A stretch of DNA of 64,000 nt from Campylobacter sputorum subsp. sputorum (GCF_008245005.1 NZ_CP043427.1:1178001-1242000); one strand, 5' to 3'; numbered from the stretch's first letter, positions 37,227 through 46,784 are shown. Numbers and translations are program-made. The notes: generated by a model not told the origin, from the letters alone.

Positions 37227-37447
37227 ATCTTTTTTATGTTGTTATATCCTGCGTATTTTAAAAACTCGTCTTTTAAGTCGTCTAATTTATCTTGATGACT
37301 TTTTAAGTCATCTTCATCTTTGAAAATATCTTTAAATTCATCTCTATTTGGATTTTGTCTTGGTTTTTTTGTCTTTTTTGGTACTAAATTTACATCTTTT
37401 TGCAACTCTTTTCTAATCTCTTTTAAACTATCAAAAAAATCATTCAT
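37223..37447 (-). CDS. small conserved charged protein, unknown function
   Basis: The ATG at 37447 (AGGAG 5 bases upstream) gives 74 residues; a GTG at 37453 is possible. The sequence is rich in lysine and aspartate (DFFDSLKEIRKELQKD, PKKTKKPRQNPNRDEF) and ends KYAGYNNIKKI. It overlaps pycA at its start and bpt at its end. Conserved position between these genes supports it being real; no function is known. Confidence 0.7.
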   Translation of the reverse strand: MNDFFDSLKEIRKELQKDVNLVPKKTKKPRQNPNRDEFKDIFKDEDDLKSHQDKLDDLKDEFLKYAGYNNIKKI

Positions 37448-38879
37448 TATCACTCCTATGCTTTTTTAAAGCTGCCCCTATAACCGCTATTAGCTCATCT
37501 TTATTTTTATTTTCTTCATCTATTGTGTTTTCTAAAATAGATTCTAAGTTTTTCTCAACATACGAAGTATCAAAAAACCCTCTTCTAAATTCTCTTCTTT
37601 TTGATATTGTTAGCAAAAATGGTATGATTGTTTTAACACCTTTTATAGTAAATTCATCTAAAGCACGCTCTAACTTATTTACAGCCAAATCATAACTACT
37701 TGAAGTAACCATAAGCTTCGCAAGAAGTGAGTCGTAAAATGGCGGTATAGAATAATCCTTATATATATGACTATCGACACGAACAGATGGCCCAAGAGCT
37801 GGATAATACTCTTTAATACTTCCAAGTGCTGGTGTAAAGTTTTTCCAAACATCTTCAGCTGTAATTCTAGCTTCTATAGCAAAACCTTGCGGTTTTATAT
37901 CACTTTGTTCAAGTTCTAAAATTTCTCCATTTGCAATGCGTATTTGCCTAACTATGAGATCAACGCCTGTTATTTCCTCTGTTATGCCATGCTCTACTTG
38001 AATTCTTGTATTCATCTCCATAAAATAAAAATTATTATAATCATCAAGTAAAAATTCCACCGTTCCAACATTTGAATAATTTACCGCCTTAGCAGCAGAA
38101 ACAGCCGCAACACCCATAACTTTACGCAAATTTTCACTTATAGTTGGACAAGGTGCGATTTCTATAATCTTTTGATGTCTTCTTTGGATTGAGCAATCTC
38201 TTTCACATAAATGTATAATATTTCCGTAGTTATCCCCCAAAATTTGAAACTCAATGTGTCTTGGATTTACAACTAATTTTTCCATAAAAACTTCATCATT
38301 ATTGAAGTATTTTAAAGCCTCTCTTTTGCAAGACTCATAGGCATTTTCCATATTGCTTTCATCCCAAACTTCCCTTATGCCACGACCTCCGCCGCCGCCG
38401 CTTGCTTTTAATATAACAGGATAGCCTATCTTTCTAGCATACTCTTTTATGGTTTGCATATCTTCGTGATTTAATGGCTCAGTACCAGGAACAACCGGAA
38501 TTCCATTTTTTTTCATAAGATATCTAGCGATATTTTTATTTCCCATTTTCCTTATAACATCAGGACTTGGTCCTATAAATATAAGTCCTGCGTCTTCAAC
38601 TTCTTTTGCAAACTCATAATTTTCACTTAAAAATCCATATCCTGGATGTATAGCATCAGCCCCGCACTCTTTTGCGGCTTTTACTATAGCTTTTGCATCC
38701 AAATACCCCTTTATAGGATCTTTGCCCATACAAATTGTCTCATCTGCAATTTTTACATGCAAACACTCTCTATCAGGCTCAGTAAAAATAGCAACAGAGT
38801 CCATATGTAAATCCTTGCAAGCCCTAACAATGCGAACCGCTATTTCACCACGATTTGCTATAAGTATTTTCTTTATCAT
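37440..38879 (-). CDS. pycA: pyruvate carboxylase subunit A (biotin carboxylase)
   Basis: A 479-residue ATP-grasp biotin carboxylase. Visible features are KILIANRGEIAVRIVRACKD at the start, ATP-binding KASGGGGGRGI near residue 158, EKLVVNPRHIEFQILGD, RDCSIQRRHQKIIE, and EMNTRIQVEHGITE near 288. In Campylobacter this split subunit works with a separate PycB to make oxaloacetate. The last 30 residues (NKDELIAVIGAALKKHRSD) are outside the core. AccC is an alternative, but the linkage to bpt favours PycA. Confidence 0.87.
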   Translation of the reverse strand: MIKKILIANRGEIAVRIVRACKDLHMDSVAIFTEPDRECLHVKIADETICMGKDPIKGYLDAKAIVKAAKECGADAIHPGYGFLSENYEFAKEVEDAGLIFIGPSPDVIRKMGNKNIARYLMKKNGIPVVPGTEPLNHEDMQTIKEYARKIGYPVILKASGGGGGRGIREVWDESNMENAYESCKREALKYFNNDEVFMEKLVVNPRHIEFQILGDNYGNIIHLCERDCSIQRRHQKIIEIAPCPTISENLRKVMGVAAVSAAKAVNYSNVGTVEFLLDDYNNFYFMEMNTRIQVEHGITEEITGVDLIVRQIRIANGEILELEQSDIKPQGFAIEARITAEDVWKNFTPALGSIKEYYPALGPSVRVDSHIYKDYSIPPFYDSLLAKLMVTSSSYDLAVNKLERALDEFTIKGVKTIIPFLLTISKRREFRRGFFDTSYVEKNLESILENTIDEENKNKDELIAVIGAALKKHRSDNE

Positions 38880-38993
38880 CTCCTACCTTAAATTTATTAA
38901 TTAATTATAGCTGTTATAATATCATAAAATATCTAAAATAAAAAAAATACTTAAATTCTTAAACCAATTTGTTAAATTTAAGAATAAATTTGA

Positions 38994-38999
38994 TATAAT
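38994..38999 (+). promoter_or_regulatory. extended -10 promoter of tRNA-Arg
   Basis: TGATATAAT gives an extended -10, 21 bases before the tRNA. TTGTTA 19 bases further upstream could be a weak -35. Confidence 0.6.
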
Positions 39000-39020
39000 A
39001 CGCATTCTGTTTATATTTAT

Positions 39021-39097
39021 GCGCCCTTAGCTCAGCTGGATAGAGCATTTGATTGCGGTTCAAAAGGTCAGAGATTCGAATTCTCTAGGGCGTACCA
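39021..39097 (+). tRNA. tRNA-Arg (anticodon GCG)
   Basis: Acceptor GCGCCCT pairs with AGGGCGT, discriminator A, encoded CCA; D arm GCTC/GAGC; anticodon arm TTTGA-TTGCGGT-TCAAA with GCG at positions 34-36; T arm AGAGA-TTCGAAT-TCTCT. Length 77. The encoded anticodon is GCG, not the ACG (read as inosine) of most bacteria. Confidence 0.95.
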
Positions 39098-39111
39098 TAT
39101 TAATTATAAAA

Positions 39112-39951
39112 CTATCTAAGCGTAAATTTAATCGGCACTTCAAAAGTAGTATCAGCTTTTATCTTTGGAAATTTATGCTTAACTTTGTTTATAACAGATA
39201 AAACCGTATCATCTAAAATTTTATGCCCCGAAGATTTAGCAACCTTTAAATTTGCAACATCGCCATTTTTATGATATGTAAATTCAATAACTGCAACACC
39301 TTGTTTTCTCATCCTTCTAGCGGCTCTTGGATAGTTTTTTTGTGCTTCTTTTGCTATGATAGCTTGAATTTGAGCACCGATATCTGCTTTTTCGTTAGCA
39401 CTTAAACTTTGAGTTGTATTTTCCCCGGTAATAGCACTTGAAGCTATTTTATTTGAGTTTGGATTATAGGCATTATATCCGCTATTTGCAGTTTCTTTTT
39501 GCTCATTTATTTGTTTATTTTCTACTTTTTTATTTTGTTGTTGAACTTTTTTTTGTTTTTTAACCGGTTTTGGTTTTTCTTTTTTTATAACCTTGTCTAT
39601 CTTTTCTTTTTTAACAACCTCAACAATCTCTTTTTCTTTAATGATTTCTTCAACCTCTTTTACAACTTCGACTATCTCTTCTTTAGGTTCTACTACCTCT
39701 TTTGCAATCTCTACATCTTCAACTTGCTCTATAGGTTCAACATTTTTTACAGGAGGAGCGTCATTTAACCCACCGCCTATTTCAAAAAACTCTAAATCAA
39801 TCTTAGTTATATTTATAGGATTTACTTTTTTTATATCTGGTTTATAAAATAAAATAGTATAAATAAGGCATATATGAAATAAACCACTAACTATAAAACC
39901 TATAAAAAAACCATTAATCTCTAACTTGCGTTGCGATTTTAAAATTTTCAT
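39112..39951 (-). CDS. tonB: energy transducer TonB
   Basis: A 279-residue TonB. One N-terminal membrane helix (residues about 15-36) carries the ExbB contact (SGLFHICL with histidine). A long Lys/Glu/Val-rich periplasmic spacer lies at residues about 70-150. The C-terminal domain follows: YPRAARRMRKQGVAVIEFTY, VAKSSGHKILDDTVL, FEVPIKFTLR. It transmits inner-membrane proton-motive force to outer-membrane receptors. The start overlaps exbD by 38 bases and has only a weak ribosome binding site, so coupling is likely. Confidence 0.92.
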   Translation of the reverse strand: MKILKSQRKLEINGFFIGFIVSGLFHICLIYTILFYKPDIKKVNPINITKIDLEFFEIGGGLNDAPPVKNVEPIEQVEDVEIAKEVVEPKEEIVEVVKEVEEIIKEKEIVEVVKKEKIDKVIKKEKPKPVKKQKKVQQQNKKVENKQINEQKETANSGYNAYNPNSNKIASSAITGENTTQSLSANEKADIGAQIQAIIAKEAQKNYPRAARRMRKQGVAVIEFTYHKNGDVANLKVAKSSGHKILDDTVLSVINKVKHKFPKIKADTTFEVPIKFTLR

Positions 39952-40303
39952 GTTTATTTAACTTTAAAATATCTATAACTCTAACAAAACTTTCAAATTT
40001 AGCATCTTTATCACTTTTTAAGATAATAGGAGTTTGTCTATCTATACTGCTTAGCTCTTTTTGAAACTCTTCTTGAGAGAGAATTTTATCATTTAGATAA
40101 ATAGTGCTATTTGAGTCTATAGAAATAGTTATAATGTCTGTATCTTTTTCTAAACTTCCACTTTTTGACTTTGGCAAATCTATATTTATATTTCCTTGAG
40201 CAATGAATGTTGATATGCTTAAAACCATACATAAAAGCACTAGCATAATGTCTATTAAAGGTATAACATTAAGACCATCTTTTTTAATGCTGTTTCTTTT
40301 CAT
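39914..40303 (-). CDS. exbD: biopolymer transport protein ExbD
   Basis: A 129-residue protein with one membrane helix carrying the essential aspartate (LNVIPLIDIMLVLLCMVLS, near residue 18) and a periplasmic domain ending in the IATQVRD tail. It forms the TonB-energising motor with ExbB. It overlaps exbB by 4 bases and tonB by 38. Confidence 0.92.
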   Translation of the reverse strand: MKRNSIKKDGLNVIPLIDIMLVLLCMVLSISTFIAQGNINIDLPKSKSGSLEKDTDIITISIDSNSTIYLNDKILSQEEFQKELSSIDRQTPIILKSDKDAKFESFVRVIDILKLNKHENFKIATQVRD

Positions 40304-40716
40304 CTATTGTTATACCTTGTAAGAATAACATCAACTTTTCTACCAAAAGCGTTATATATCATAAGTGTTGGAATTGCGACTATCAAACCCATAGCAGTTG
40401 CTTTTAGCGCTAAACTCATACCCACCATTACAGCACTTGCATCAACACCTCCTGCTAAACCCATCTCATAAAAAGTTATTATTATGCCTATAACAGTTCC
40501 TAACAAGCCTATATAAGGAGCATTTGAATATATAATATACATTAAAGTTAAATTCTTTGTAAGTGCTATTTCTAACTCATCAGCGCTGTCATAATCCTCA
40601 AATTTAACCTTAGAATAAAAATACAACCTCTCAACCGTATAAAGCATAACTAAAAAACTCATAAAACCAAGAAGTCCTATGATAAAATAATCAAGATACT
40701 CTTTTAAAAATTCCAT
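40300..40716 (-). CDS. exbB: biopolymer transport protein ExbB
   Basis: A 138-residue MotA/TolQ/ExbB-family proton channel with three membrane helices: residues about 8-28, then APYIGLLGTVIGIIITFYEM and MSLALKATAMGLIVAIPTLM. It is the short Campylobacter/Helicobacter type. The start has AAAGGAAATGG upstream. It is preceded by a terminator-like hairpin that separates it from the receptor gene. Confidence 0.92.
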   Translation of the reverse strand: MEFLKEYLDYFIIGLLGFMSFLVMLYTVERLYFYSKVKFEDYDSADELEIALTKNLTLMYIIYSNAPYIGLLGTVIGIIITFYEMGLAGGVDASAVMVGMSLALKATAMGLIVAIPTLMIYNAFGRKVDVILTRYNNR

Positions 40717-40736
40717 CCATTTCCTTTAAATTTAAA

Positions 40737-40762
40737 TATGCCCCTTTGGAAAGCGGGGCATA
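40737..40762 (-). terminator. hairpin between receptor and exbB
   Basis: TATGCCCC and GGGGCATA pair across a 10-base loop, between the receptor stop and exbB. Leftwards it is followed by TTTAAATTT, not a pure T run, so it may let some transcription through to exbBD-tonB. Confidence 0.6.
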
Positions 40763-40790
40763 AAATTAGTAAAACTTACTTAATATATTA

Positions 40791-42863
40791 TTAGAATTTA
40801 TAACTTACATTTAACTTAATATTTCTTCCTTCTTCCCAATCAATACCTCCAACTTTAGCTGAAGAGAAATCAAGCGTTCTTTGATTGTGCGAAGCATATG
40901 TTTTATCAAATATATTATAAACCCCGAAATTTAACTCAAGTCCTTTAAATTTACCACTATTAGGAACCCAAGTAGCATACACATCATGAACTGCATATCC
41001 TGGTTTATCAATCTTTTGATCCGTTCCATCTTTATACTCATCTATTCCAGTAAATGCTATAGTATTCCAACCTATAAACATATCCAATGGTGAAACAAAA
41101 TACTCGGCATTAAAAGTTATCTTATCTCCGGTATCTCCATATGCTAGAGTTGAGCCATAAACTGATTTGCCTCCTCTACCCGCTTTTTTAGCAAGTTCTG
41201 CAACATCATAATCAGTATTTTGAGATGAGTAACTAGCGCCAAGAGTTAAATTTTCTATAAATAGCTTAGCAGCTAACTCATAACCTTTTATTGTAGCATC
41301 TCCGGTATTTAGTCTAGTAGAATAAGCACTACCTGGCTCTGACATTTCTGCTATTAAGTTTTCATAATCAGTATAAAAATATTTCGCACTTAAACTTATA
41401 TGAGAGTTATCGCTTATATCAGCCATATATCTTAAGCCTACTTCATAAGCATCGCCAGTTTCTGCATCTAGTGGTGCATCATAAGCAGCTTTTGCATTTT
41501 TATCATTTAGTCTTATACCCTCATATACATCTGGACCACGGAAAAGCTTAGCATAACTTGCATACATACCAAGACCAAATTCTGTTTGATAATCTACAAG
41601 AATAGCTGGCGATACCTCATCCCAGTCATAGTTTGATCTACCATTTGGATCACCTTTTTTACCGCCAATTGTTTCTAGTTCATAGTAATCAAACCTAACA
41701 CCAGGAACTATGGTAAGTCCTCCATATCTCATTTGATCTTCTATAAATAGCGATAAACTCGTTGTTTCATCATCAGGCACGCCTATGGAATTTCCTGTTG
41801 TTTTTGCGGCTTTTGGATTTCTTTTTGTATCATTATAAGATGATGATGTGTAGTATTCAGTACCATAAACTAGCGTATGATCTAGTGAGCCTGTTTCAAA
41901 TTTGGTTTTATTTATAACTTTTGTACCAAATGTTTCAACACCTGTATTTATACCAAATTTATCATTTTTTGTCATATCAAGGTTATGATCTGTATAATAA
42001 GCATTGATATCTAAATCAACATAGTCATTTGGATTATATGTATAATTTAAAGTAAATGTATCTCTTAAATATTCACTTTCTTTTAAATTTCTAAGACCTG
42101 TTTTATTATCTATACCGCCTGGCCATTCAGCTTTCATTGGATAGTTTCCTTTATACTCCATATGCTCGTAACTACCCTCTAATCTACCATAATCCCCAAG
42201 CCTCGCACCTAGTTTTAATAAATAATTATAATCATCTCCATCTCCGCCTATTTTTCTTCCATCGCCATCTTCTCCAAAATCATAACCTCTATGGTTAAAA
42301 TAACCCAAAAAGTCAAACATTCTATCTTCATCAGCACCATACAAAGTTATGCCTTGCGAAAAAGAATCATTATTTGAGGCATAGCCCATATTTAATTTAG
42401 CCCCTATTATCTCATCGTCTTCAAGCAAATCAGCAGCATCAACTGTTTTAAAAGCAACACTACCACCCATAGCGCCACTTGTTCCAACAACACTATGAAC
42501 ACCAATTCCAACATCTACTGATTTTATGATTGATGGATCTATCAGCAAGTCTGCGTTATGATGAAAGGTATTTCCTTTTTGTCTAGCACCATCAATTGTT
42601 ACATTTAAACCTCTATCATTCATACCGCGCATATATATTTTTTGATTATAACCATTTGTTCCGCTCATATAAACACCTGGTATATCTCTTAAAACATCTT
42701 TGATTAAAGTAGCATTTCTAACATTTACTTTGTATGCATCTACATTTTGATTGTTTGTAACCGAACTGCTAACCTCGATAGTATCAAGGCTTACCTTATC
42801 TTGAGCAAAAACATTTCCAACTAAAAAAAATGTTGCTATGATTGAAAAACTTTTCTTTTTCAT
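40791..42863 (-). CDS. TonB-dependent siderophore receptor, CfrA-like
   Basis: A 690-residue outer-membrane receptor with a signal peptide ending at NVFAQ. The plug follows: TIEVSSSV (TonB box region), ALIKDVLRDIPGVY-like text, GTNGYNQKIYMRGM, NVTIDGARQKGNTFHHNADL, and GVHSVVGTSGAMGGSVAFKT. The barrel ends in NVSYKF. The plug text closely recalls C. jejuni CfrA/CfrB, ferric-enterobactin receptors. The siderophore is therefore probably a catechol, by inference. A Fur-box-like site lies upstream, ceuBCDE further upstream, exbBD-tonB downstream. Confidence 0.85.
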   Translation of the reverse strand: MKKKSFSIIATFFLVGNVFAQDKVSLDTIEVSSSVTNNQNVDAYKVNVRNATLIKDVLRDIPGVYMSGTNGYNQKIYMRGMNDRGLNVTIDGARQKGNTFHHNADLLIDPSIIKSVDVGIGVHSVVGTSGAMGGSVAFKTVDAADLLEDDEIIGAKLNMGYASNNDSFSQGITLYGADEDRMFDFLGYFNHRGYDFGEDGDGRKIGGDGDDYNYLLKLGARLGDYGRLEGSYEHMEYKGNYPMKAEWPGGIDNKTGLRNLKESEYLRDTFTLNYTYNPNDYVDLDINAYYTDHNLDMTKNDKFGINTGVETFGTKVINKTKFETGSLDHTLVYGTEYYTSSSYNDTKRNPKAAKTTGNSIGVPDDETTSLSLFIEDQMRYGGLTIVPGVRFDYYELETIGGKKGDPNGRSNYDWDEVSPAILVDYQTEFGLGMYASYAKLFRGPDVYEGIRLNDKNAKAAYDAPLDAETGDAYEVGLRYMADISDNSHISLSAKYFYTDYENLIAEMSEPGSAYSTRLNTGDATIKGYELAAKLFIENLTLGASYSSQNTDYDVAELAKKAGRGGKSVYGSTLAYGDTGDKITFNAEYFVSPLDMFIGWNTIAFTGIDEYKDGTDQKIDKPGYAVHDVYATWVPNSGKFKGLELNFGVYNIFDKTYASHNQRTLDFSSAKVGGIDWEEGRNIKLNVSYKF

Positions 42864-42957
42864 CTTTATCCTTGTAAAATTATTTAAAAAATAAAAAATA
42901 TATATTTTTTATTAGCCGGAAGTTTATACTATATTAACTTAAATACTAATAAATATT

Positions 42958-42976
42958 GATAATTACATTCATTATA
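42958..42976. promoter_or_regulatory. candidate Fur box of the receptor promoter
   Basis: GATAATTACATTCATTATA matches 14 of 19 positions of the classic Fur consensus. It lies about 95 bases upstream of the receptor ATG, in the gap after ceuE. Confidence 0.55.
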
Positions 42977-43027
42977 TAATTTATAAAATATTTATGAAGG
43001 GTGGAGTGTTATAATCTCATTTAGTAC

Positions 43028-43065
43028 AAATTTTTGCTAGTCATAAAATTTACTAGCAAAAATTT
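43028..43065 (-). terminator. long hairpin after ceuE
   Basis: A perfect 14-bp stem (AAATTTTTGCTAGT / ACTAGCAAAAATTT) with a 10-base loop, 36 bases past the ceuE stop. The run of T within the arm and the position suggest a terminator isolating ceu from the receptor. Confidence 0.6.
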
Positions 43066-43100
43066 TATATTGATATTTTGTTTTAATTGATTGTTAAATA

Positions 43101-44036
43101 TTATGGATATCTTAGTGCTTCTTCTAAATCTTTTATCATTAAATCCATAGCAGTTATACCGCCCTCACTTAAATACCACACACTTGGATTTAAATAAAAT
43201 ATGTTACCATTTTTATGGGCTTTTGTTTTATTTATAAGCTCATTATCCATAACACTTTTTGCAAGTTTTGCACCTTTTTTTGATATAGCACTATCTCTAT
43301 CAAGCACAAATATATAATCAGGATTTAGTTTTAAAACAAGCTCAAAAGAAGAATCATTACCATGCGTTGTTTTGGCATCTAAAACAACATTTTCAAAACC
43401 TGCATCAGTTGTTATCATCGCACATCTTTTTTCATTTCCAAGTGTATTAAAGCTAGAACTGCTAACAAGCCCTAATATAGCAGTTTTTCCACTTGCTTTT
43501 TCTTTAATATCTTTCAACCTTTTTTCAAATTTATTAAATTTATCATTTGCAAAATTCTCTACACCAAATATTTTTGAAATTGTATTTACATTCTCTCTTA
43601 CGCTATTAAAAGTCCCGTTTTTATAGTCTATGCCAAGATATACAACTGGAGCTATTTTAGAAAGCTTATCATATTGCGAAGCAAGTCTAGTTCCTATAAA
43701 TATAATATCTGGCTCACTACTCATCAAAGCTTCTAAATCCACCTCTTTTACACTCCCGATATTTTTGATATTCTTATCATCATTGTATTTGCCTAGATAA
43801 TACACTTTTTGGGCTTTTGTTAAGCCAACTACATTTGAGCCAAATCCAAGAGCATCGATAGTATCAAGTGAAGCCATATCAGCAACTGCTACTCTTTTAG
43901 GATTTTGTGGGACTTTTATGGTTGTTTTTTGACTCGCGGCATTAAGACTAACAATCTCAATTTCCTTAGCATTTAAACTATATGCAAATAAAGCTATCAA
44001 ACTAATGATGGCAACTTTTTTAGATATTTTTAACAT
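43101..44036 (-). CDS. ceuE: siderophore-binding periplasmic (lipo)protein CeuE
   Basis: The ATG at 44036 has AAAGGAG upstream; the longer frame from 44060 is unlikely. About 311 residues: a signal (MLKISKKVAIISLIALFAYS) without an obvious lipobox, then the class III binding-protein fold with NPKRVAVADMASLDTIDALG and SEPDIIFIG. A histidine in TTHGNDSSFE and a tyrosine in SVWYLSEGG occupy the places of the iron-binding His and Tyr of C. jejuni CeuE, which binds tetradentate catechols. Last gene of ceuBCDE. Confidence 0.88.
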   Translation of the reverse strand: MLKISKKVAIISLIALFAYSLNAKEIEIVSLNAASQKTTIKVPQNPKRVAVADMASLDTIDALGFGSNVVGLTKAQKVYYLGKYNDDKNIKNIGSVKEVDLEALMSSEPDIIFIGTRLASQYDKLSKIAPVVYLGIDYKNGTFNSVRENVNTISKIFGVENFANDKFNKFEKRLKDIKEKASGKTAILGLVSSSSFNTLGNEKRCAMITTDAGFENVVLDAKTTHGNDSSFELVLKLNPDYIFVLDRDSAISKKGAKLAKSVMDNELINKTKAHKNGNIFYLNPSVWYLSEGGITAMDLMIKDLEEALRYP

Positions 44037-44046
44037 TTTTTCTCCT

Positions 44047-44799
44047 TTAACAATAAACACATAAAGGTCTACCCTTTATATCAAATATTTCAAAATCAAC
44101 ATTATAAAGTTCAGATAAATTTTGTTTTGTCATTACCTCATCTACTTTTCCAAACTTAGCTACTTTCCCATCTTTAAAAGAGCATATATAATCGCTATAA
44201 TATGCCGCTAAATTTAGCTCATGAAGAACCATTATGATGGTTTTTCCCATATTTTTTGACAAATATGATATATTTTTCATAGTTTGTATAGAGTGATAAA
44301 TATCAAGATTATTTGTAGGCTCATCAAGTAAAACATACTCGGTATCTTGCGCTATAACCATAGCTATGAAAGCTCTTTGTTTTTGCCCTCCGCTAAGTTC
44401 ATCTATATATTTATCAGATAAATCATAAAGCTCCATTGATGAAATTGCTTCATCTACTTTTTGAAGATCTTCTTTAGTCAGCCTACTGCCACTATATGGA
44501 AATCTTCCAAAACTTACAAGCTCTTTTACGCTAAGCTTTATATTTATATTATTAGTTTGAGAAAGTATAGCCAGATGTTTTGCGATATCTCTACTTTTCC
44601 ATTTTGATATATCCTTTCCTTTAAACTCAATTATTCCCTCATCTTTTGATATAAGCCTAGAAATCATACTCATCACAGTTGATTTACCAGCTCCATTTGG
44701 TCCTATAAATGATGTAATCTTTCCTTTTGGTATATCAATACTCACATCATCAACTACGGTTTTATCGAAATACGATTTTGATAAATTTAATATTTTCAT
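44047..44799 (-). CDS. ceuD: siderophore ABC transporter ATPase CeuD
   Basis: A 250-residue FepC-type ATPase: Walker A FIGPNGAGKSTVMSMISRL, Q-loop LAILSQTNNINIKLSV, signature ELSGGQKQRAFIAMVIAQD, Walker B YVLLDEPTNNLDI, H-switch MVLHELNLA. It drives CeuBC. Overlaps ceuC by 4 bases. Confidence 0.92.
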   Translation of the reverse strand: MKILNLSKSYFDKTVVDDVSIDIPKGKITSFIGPNGAGKSTVMSMISRLISKDEGIIEFKGKDISKWKSRDIAKHLAILSQTNNINIKLSVKELVSFGRFPYSGSRLTKEDLQKVDEAISSMELYDLSDKYIDELSGGQKQRAFIAMVIAQDTEYVLLDEPTNNLDIYHSIQTMKNISYLSKNMGKTIIMVLHELNLAAYYSDYICSFKDGKVAKFGKVDEVMTKQNLSELYNVDFEIFDIKGRPLCVYC

Positions 44800-45758
44800 A
44801 ATTTTCCCTTACTTATTATCAACAAATACATAAAATAAAGTCCGCCTATTACACTTATAAAAACTGATATTGGCACACTTAAAACAAAAACATGTTCGGT
44901 AATGCTTTGAGCAATCACCAGTATAATAACGCCAAATAATATACTTCCAAGTATTAAATAACTATGTTTATAAGTTTTAAAAAGACCTCTTGAAAGATTT
45001 GCTATAATAAGCCCAAGAAACGATATAGGACCAACAAGAGCAGTAGCAACAGCTATAAAAAGCGTTATACCAAGCAAAAGTCTTTTTATGCTTTTATCAT
45101 AATCCACACCTAAATTTATAGCCTGTTCTTTCCCTAAGCTAAGCACATCTAAAAGAGTTAAATCTTTATAATAAATAAAGCTCAAAATAGCGGTTATAAC
45201 AATTGCCATAAATAAAATATCGCTATTTACATTATTAAAACTAGCTACAAGTGAACTAAGCAAAGTATCGTATTCATTTGGATCCATAATTCTAACTATT
45301 GAATTTTGAAAAGATAAGAAAAATGTAGACATAACGGTTCCAGCAAGCAAAACATAAAGAACATTATAACGAGTTATTTTAAAAAGATAACTATATACAA
45401 AAGTAGCAATAAAAGCCATCAAAACAAGATCTATAGCAAAATTTACAAATTTATTTACAACTAAAAAACTACTACTTCCAAGAAAAAACACTGCTGCAGT
45501 ATGTATAAGCAAATATAGTGAGTTCATACCAAGAAGGCATGGTGTAACAATGGTATTTTTTATAATAGTTTGAAATATTAGCGTTGCAACACCTATACAG
45601 TATGCACACAAAAGCATAGCTAGTAATTTTGGCACTCTTATACTCATAGCAAATTCAAAAAATTTAAAATTAACATTATAAAACATAAAAAAAATAGATG
45701 AAAAAATGCTTAAAACCAGCAAAATGATAAGCTTTAACGAAGATGACATACTTTTCAA
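44796..45758 (-). CDS. ceuC: siderophore ABC transporter permease CeuC
   Basis: A 320-residue FecCD-family permease with about nine or ten helices: IRVPKLLAMLLCAYCIGVAT, TPCLLGMNSLYLLIH, LSLGKEQAINLGV, and FLGLIIANLSRGLFKTYKH. It forms the inner-membrane channel with CeuB; its ATG overlaps ceuB by 4 bases. Two separate permease genes fit the C. jejuni ceu order. Confidence 0.9.
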   Translation of the reverse strand: MKSMSSSLKLIILLVLSIFSSIFFMFYNVNFKFFEFAMSIRVPKLLAMLLCAYCIGVATLIFQTIIKNTIVTPCLLGMNSLYLLIHTAAVFFLGSSSFLVVNKFVNFAIDLVLMAFIATFVYSYLFKITRYNVLYVLLAGTVMSTFFLSFQNSIVRIMDPNEYDTLLSSLVASFNNVNSDILFMAIVITAILSFIYYKDLTLLDVLSLGKEQAINLGVDYDKSIKRLLLGITLFIAVATALVGPISFLGLIIANLSRGLFKTYKHSYLILGSILFGVIILVIAQSITEHVFVLSVPISVFISVIGGLYFMYLLIISKGKL

Positions 45759-46768
45759 GACTTATCCTTTTTTATGCTAATTTGACTAAAGCAAGAATTT
45801 GCAAAAGCAATTATGTTAAATTTTCCGCCATTTAATTTTATAATTATAAGAACTATAAAAATAATACTTCCTAAAATACCGGAAATAAGCTCTATTGGTA
45901 ATTCATAAGGCGACATTATAACTCTTCCTAAAATATCGCAAATCAAAACAAAAACAGCACCAAATAAAGCTGTATCAACTATAGTTCCTTGTAATTTATC
46001 TCCTTTAAACATTCTAATTAAATTTGGAACTATCAATCCTATGTATGATATAGAGCCTACTACCACAACAACAGAAGCTGTTAGCATAGCTGATAAACTA
46101 AGTCCTAAAAATAGCACTACATTATAATTTACTCCTAAATTTTTTGAAAAATCTTTACCCATTCCGACTATATTAAAATAATTAGCAAAAATAAAAGCCA
46201 AAACAACAAGAGGCAAAGCAAGATAAAGTATCTCATATCTTCCTTTTATAATAAGAGAAAAACTACCCGTAATCCAAGTTGAAAGTGCTTGAACCATATC
46301 ATATCTAAACGCAAAATAATTTGTAATGCCGCCAATTACATAACCAAACATTATACCAACAAGAGCCACCATAACCGCATCTTTAAATTTAATAGCTTGT
46401 ATAAAAGCTACATATATCCAAGTCCCAATCATAGCCGTTGCAAAGGCAAAAATGGCTCTTTGAAATATAGTTGAGCTTGGAATAAAAATAAGAGCTAAAA
46501 GTATGCCAAACTGGGCTGAAGCTATAGTTCCGCCAGTTGTTGGTGATACAAAATTATTTTGACAAAGCTGTTGCATTATAAGACCTGCAACACTTAATGC
46601 TATACCGCTAAGAATAATAGCTAAAAGCCTTGGCAACCTAGATACAAAAAGCACTTCAAGATGCTCTCCATTTAAAATTCCTTTCATATCTACATCTAAA
46701 ACACCTATAAAAATAGAAAAAAAGCTCAAAATGATTAGTAAAAAGAGTAGAACTATAGTAGAACGCAA
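45755..46768 (-). CDS. ceuB: siderophore ABC transporter permease CeuB
   Basis: A 337-residue FecCD-family permease: SRLPRLLAIILSGIALSVAG, LCQNNFVSPTTGGTIASAQFG, SYIGLIVPNLIRMFKGD, GRVIMSPYELPIELISGILG. It is the first gene of the leftward ceu operon; a Fur-box-like element lies 17-35 bases upstream, over the likely promoter. Confidence 0.9.
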   Translation of the reverse strand: MRSTIVLLFLLIILSFFSIFIGVLDVDMKGILNGEHLEVLFVSRLPRLLAIILSGIALSVAGLIMQQLCQNNFVSPTTGGTIASAQFGILLALIFIPSSTIFQRAIFAFATAMIGTWIYVAFIQAIKFKDAVMVALVGIMFGYVIGGITNYFAFRYDMVQALSTWITGSFSLIIKGRYEILYLALPLVVLAFIFANYFNIVGMGKDFSKNLGVNYNVVLFLGLSLSAMLTASVVVVVGSISYIGLIVPNLIRMFKGDKLQGTIVDTALFGAVFVLICDILGRVIMSPYELPIELISGILGSIIFIVLIIIKLNGGKFNIIAFANSCFSQISIKKDKS

Positions 46769-46784
46769 TATTTTCCTTGATATT

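Noticed and set aside
39499-39847. Two rightward frames opposite tonB
   Set aside because: They are the antisense of the Lys/Glu/Val-rich TonB spacer, giving low-complexity F/L/Y or S/T-rich products without ribosome binding sites.
40737-40762. Hairpin before exbB considered as a Fur or other operator
   Set aside because: The G+C-rich stem and its place right after the receptor stop fit a terminator better.
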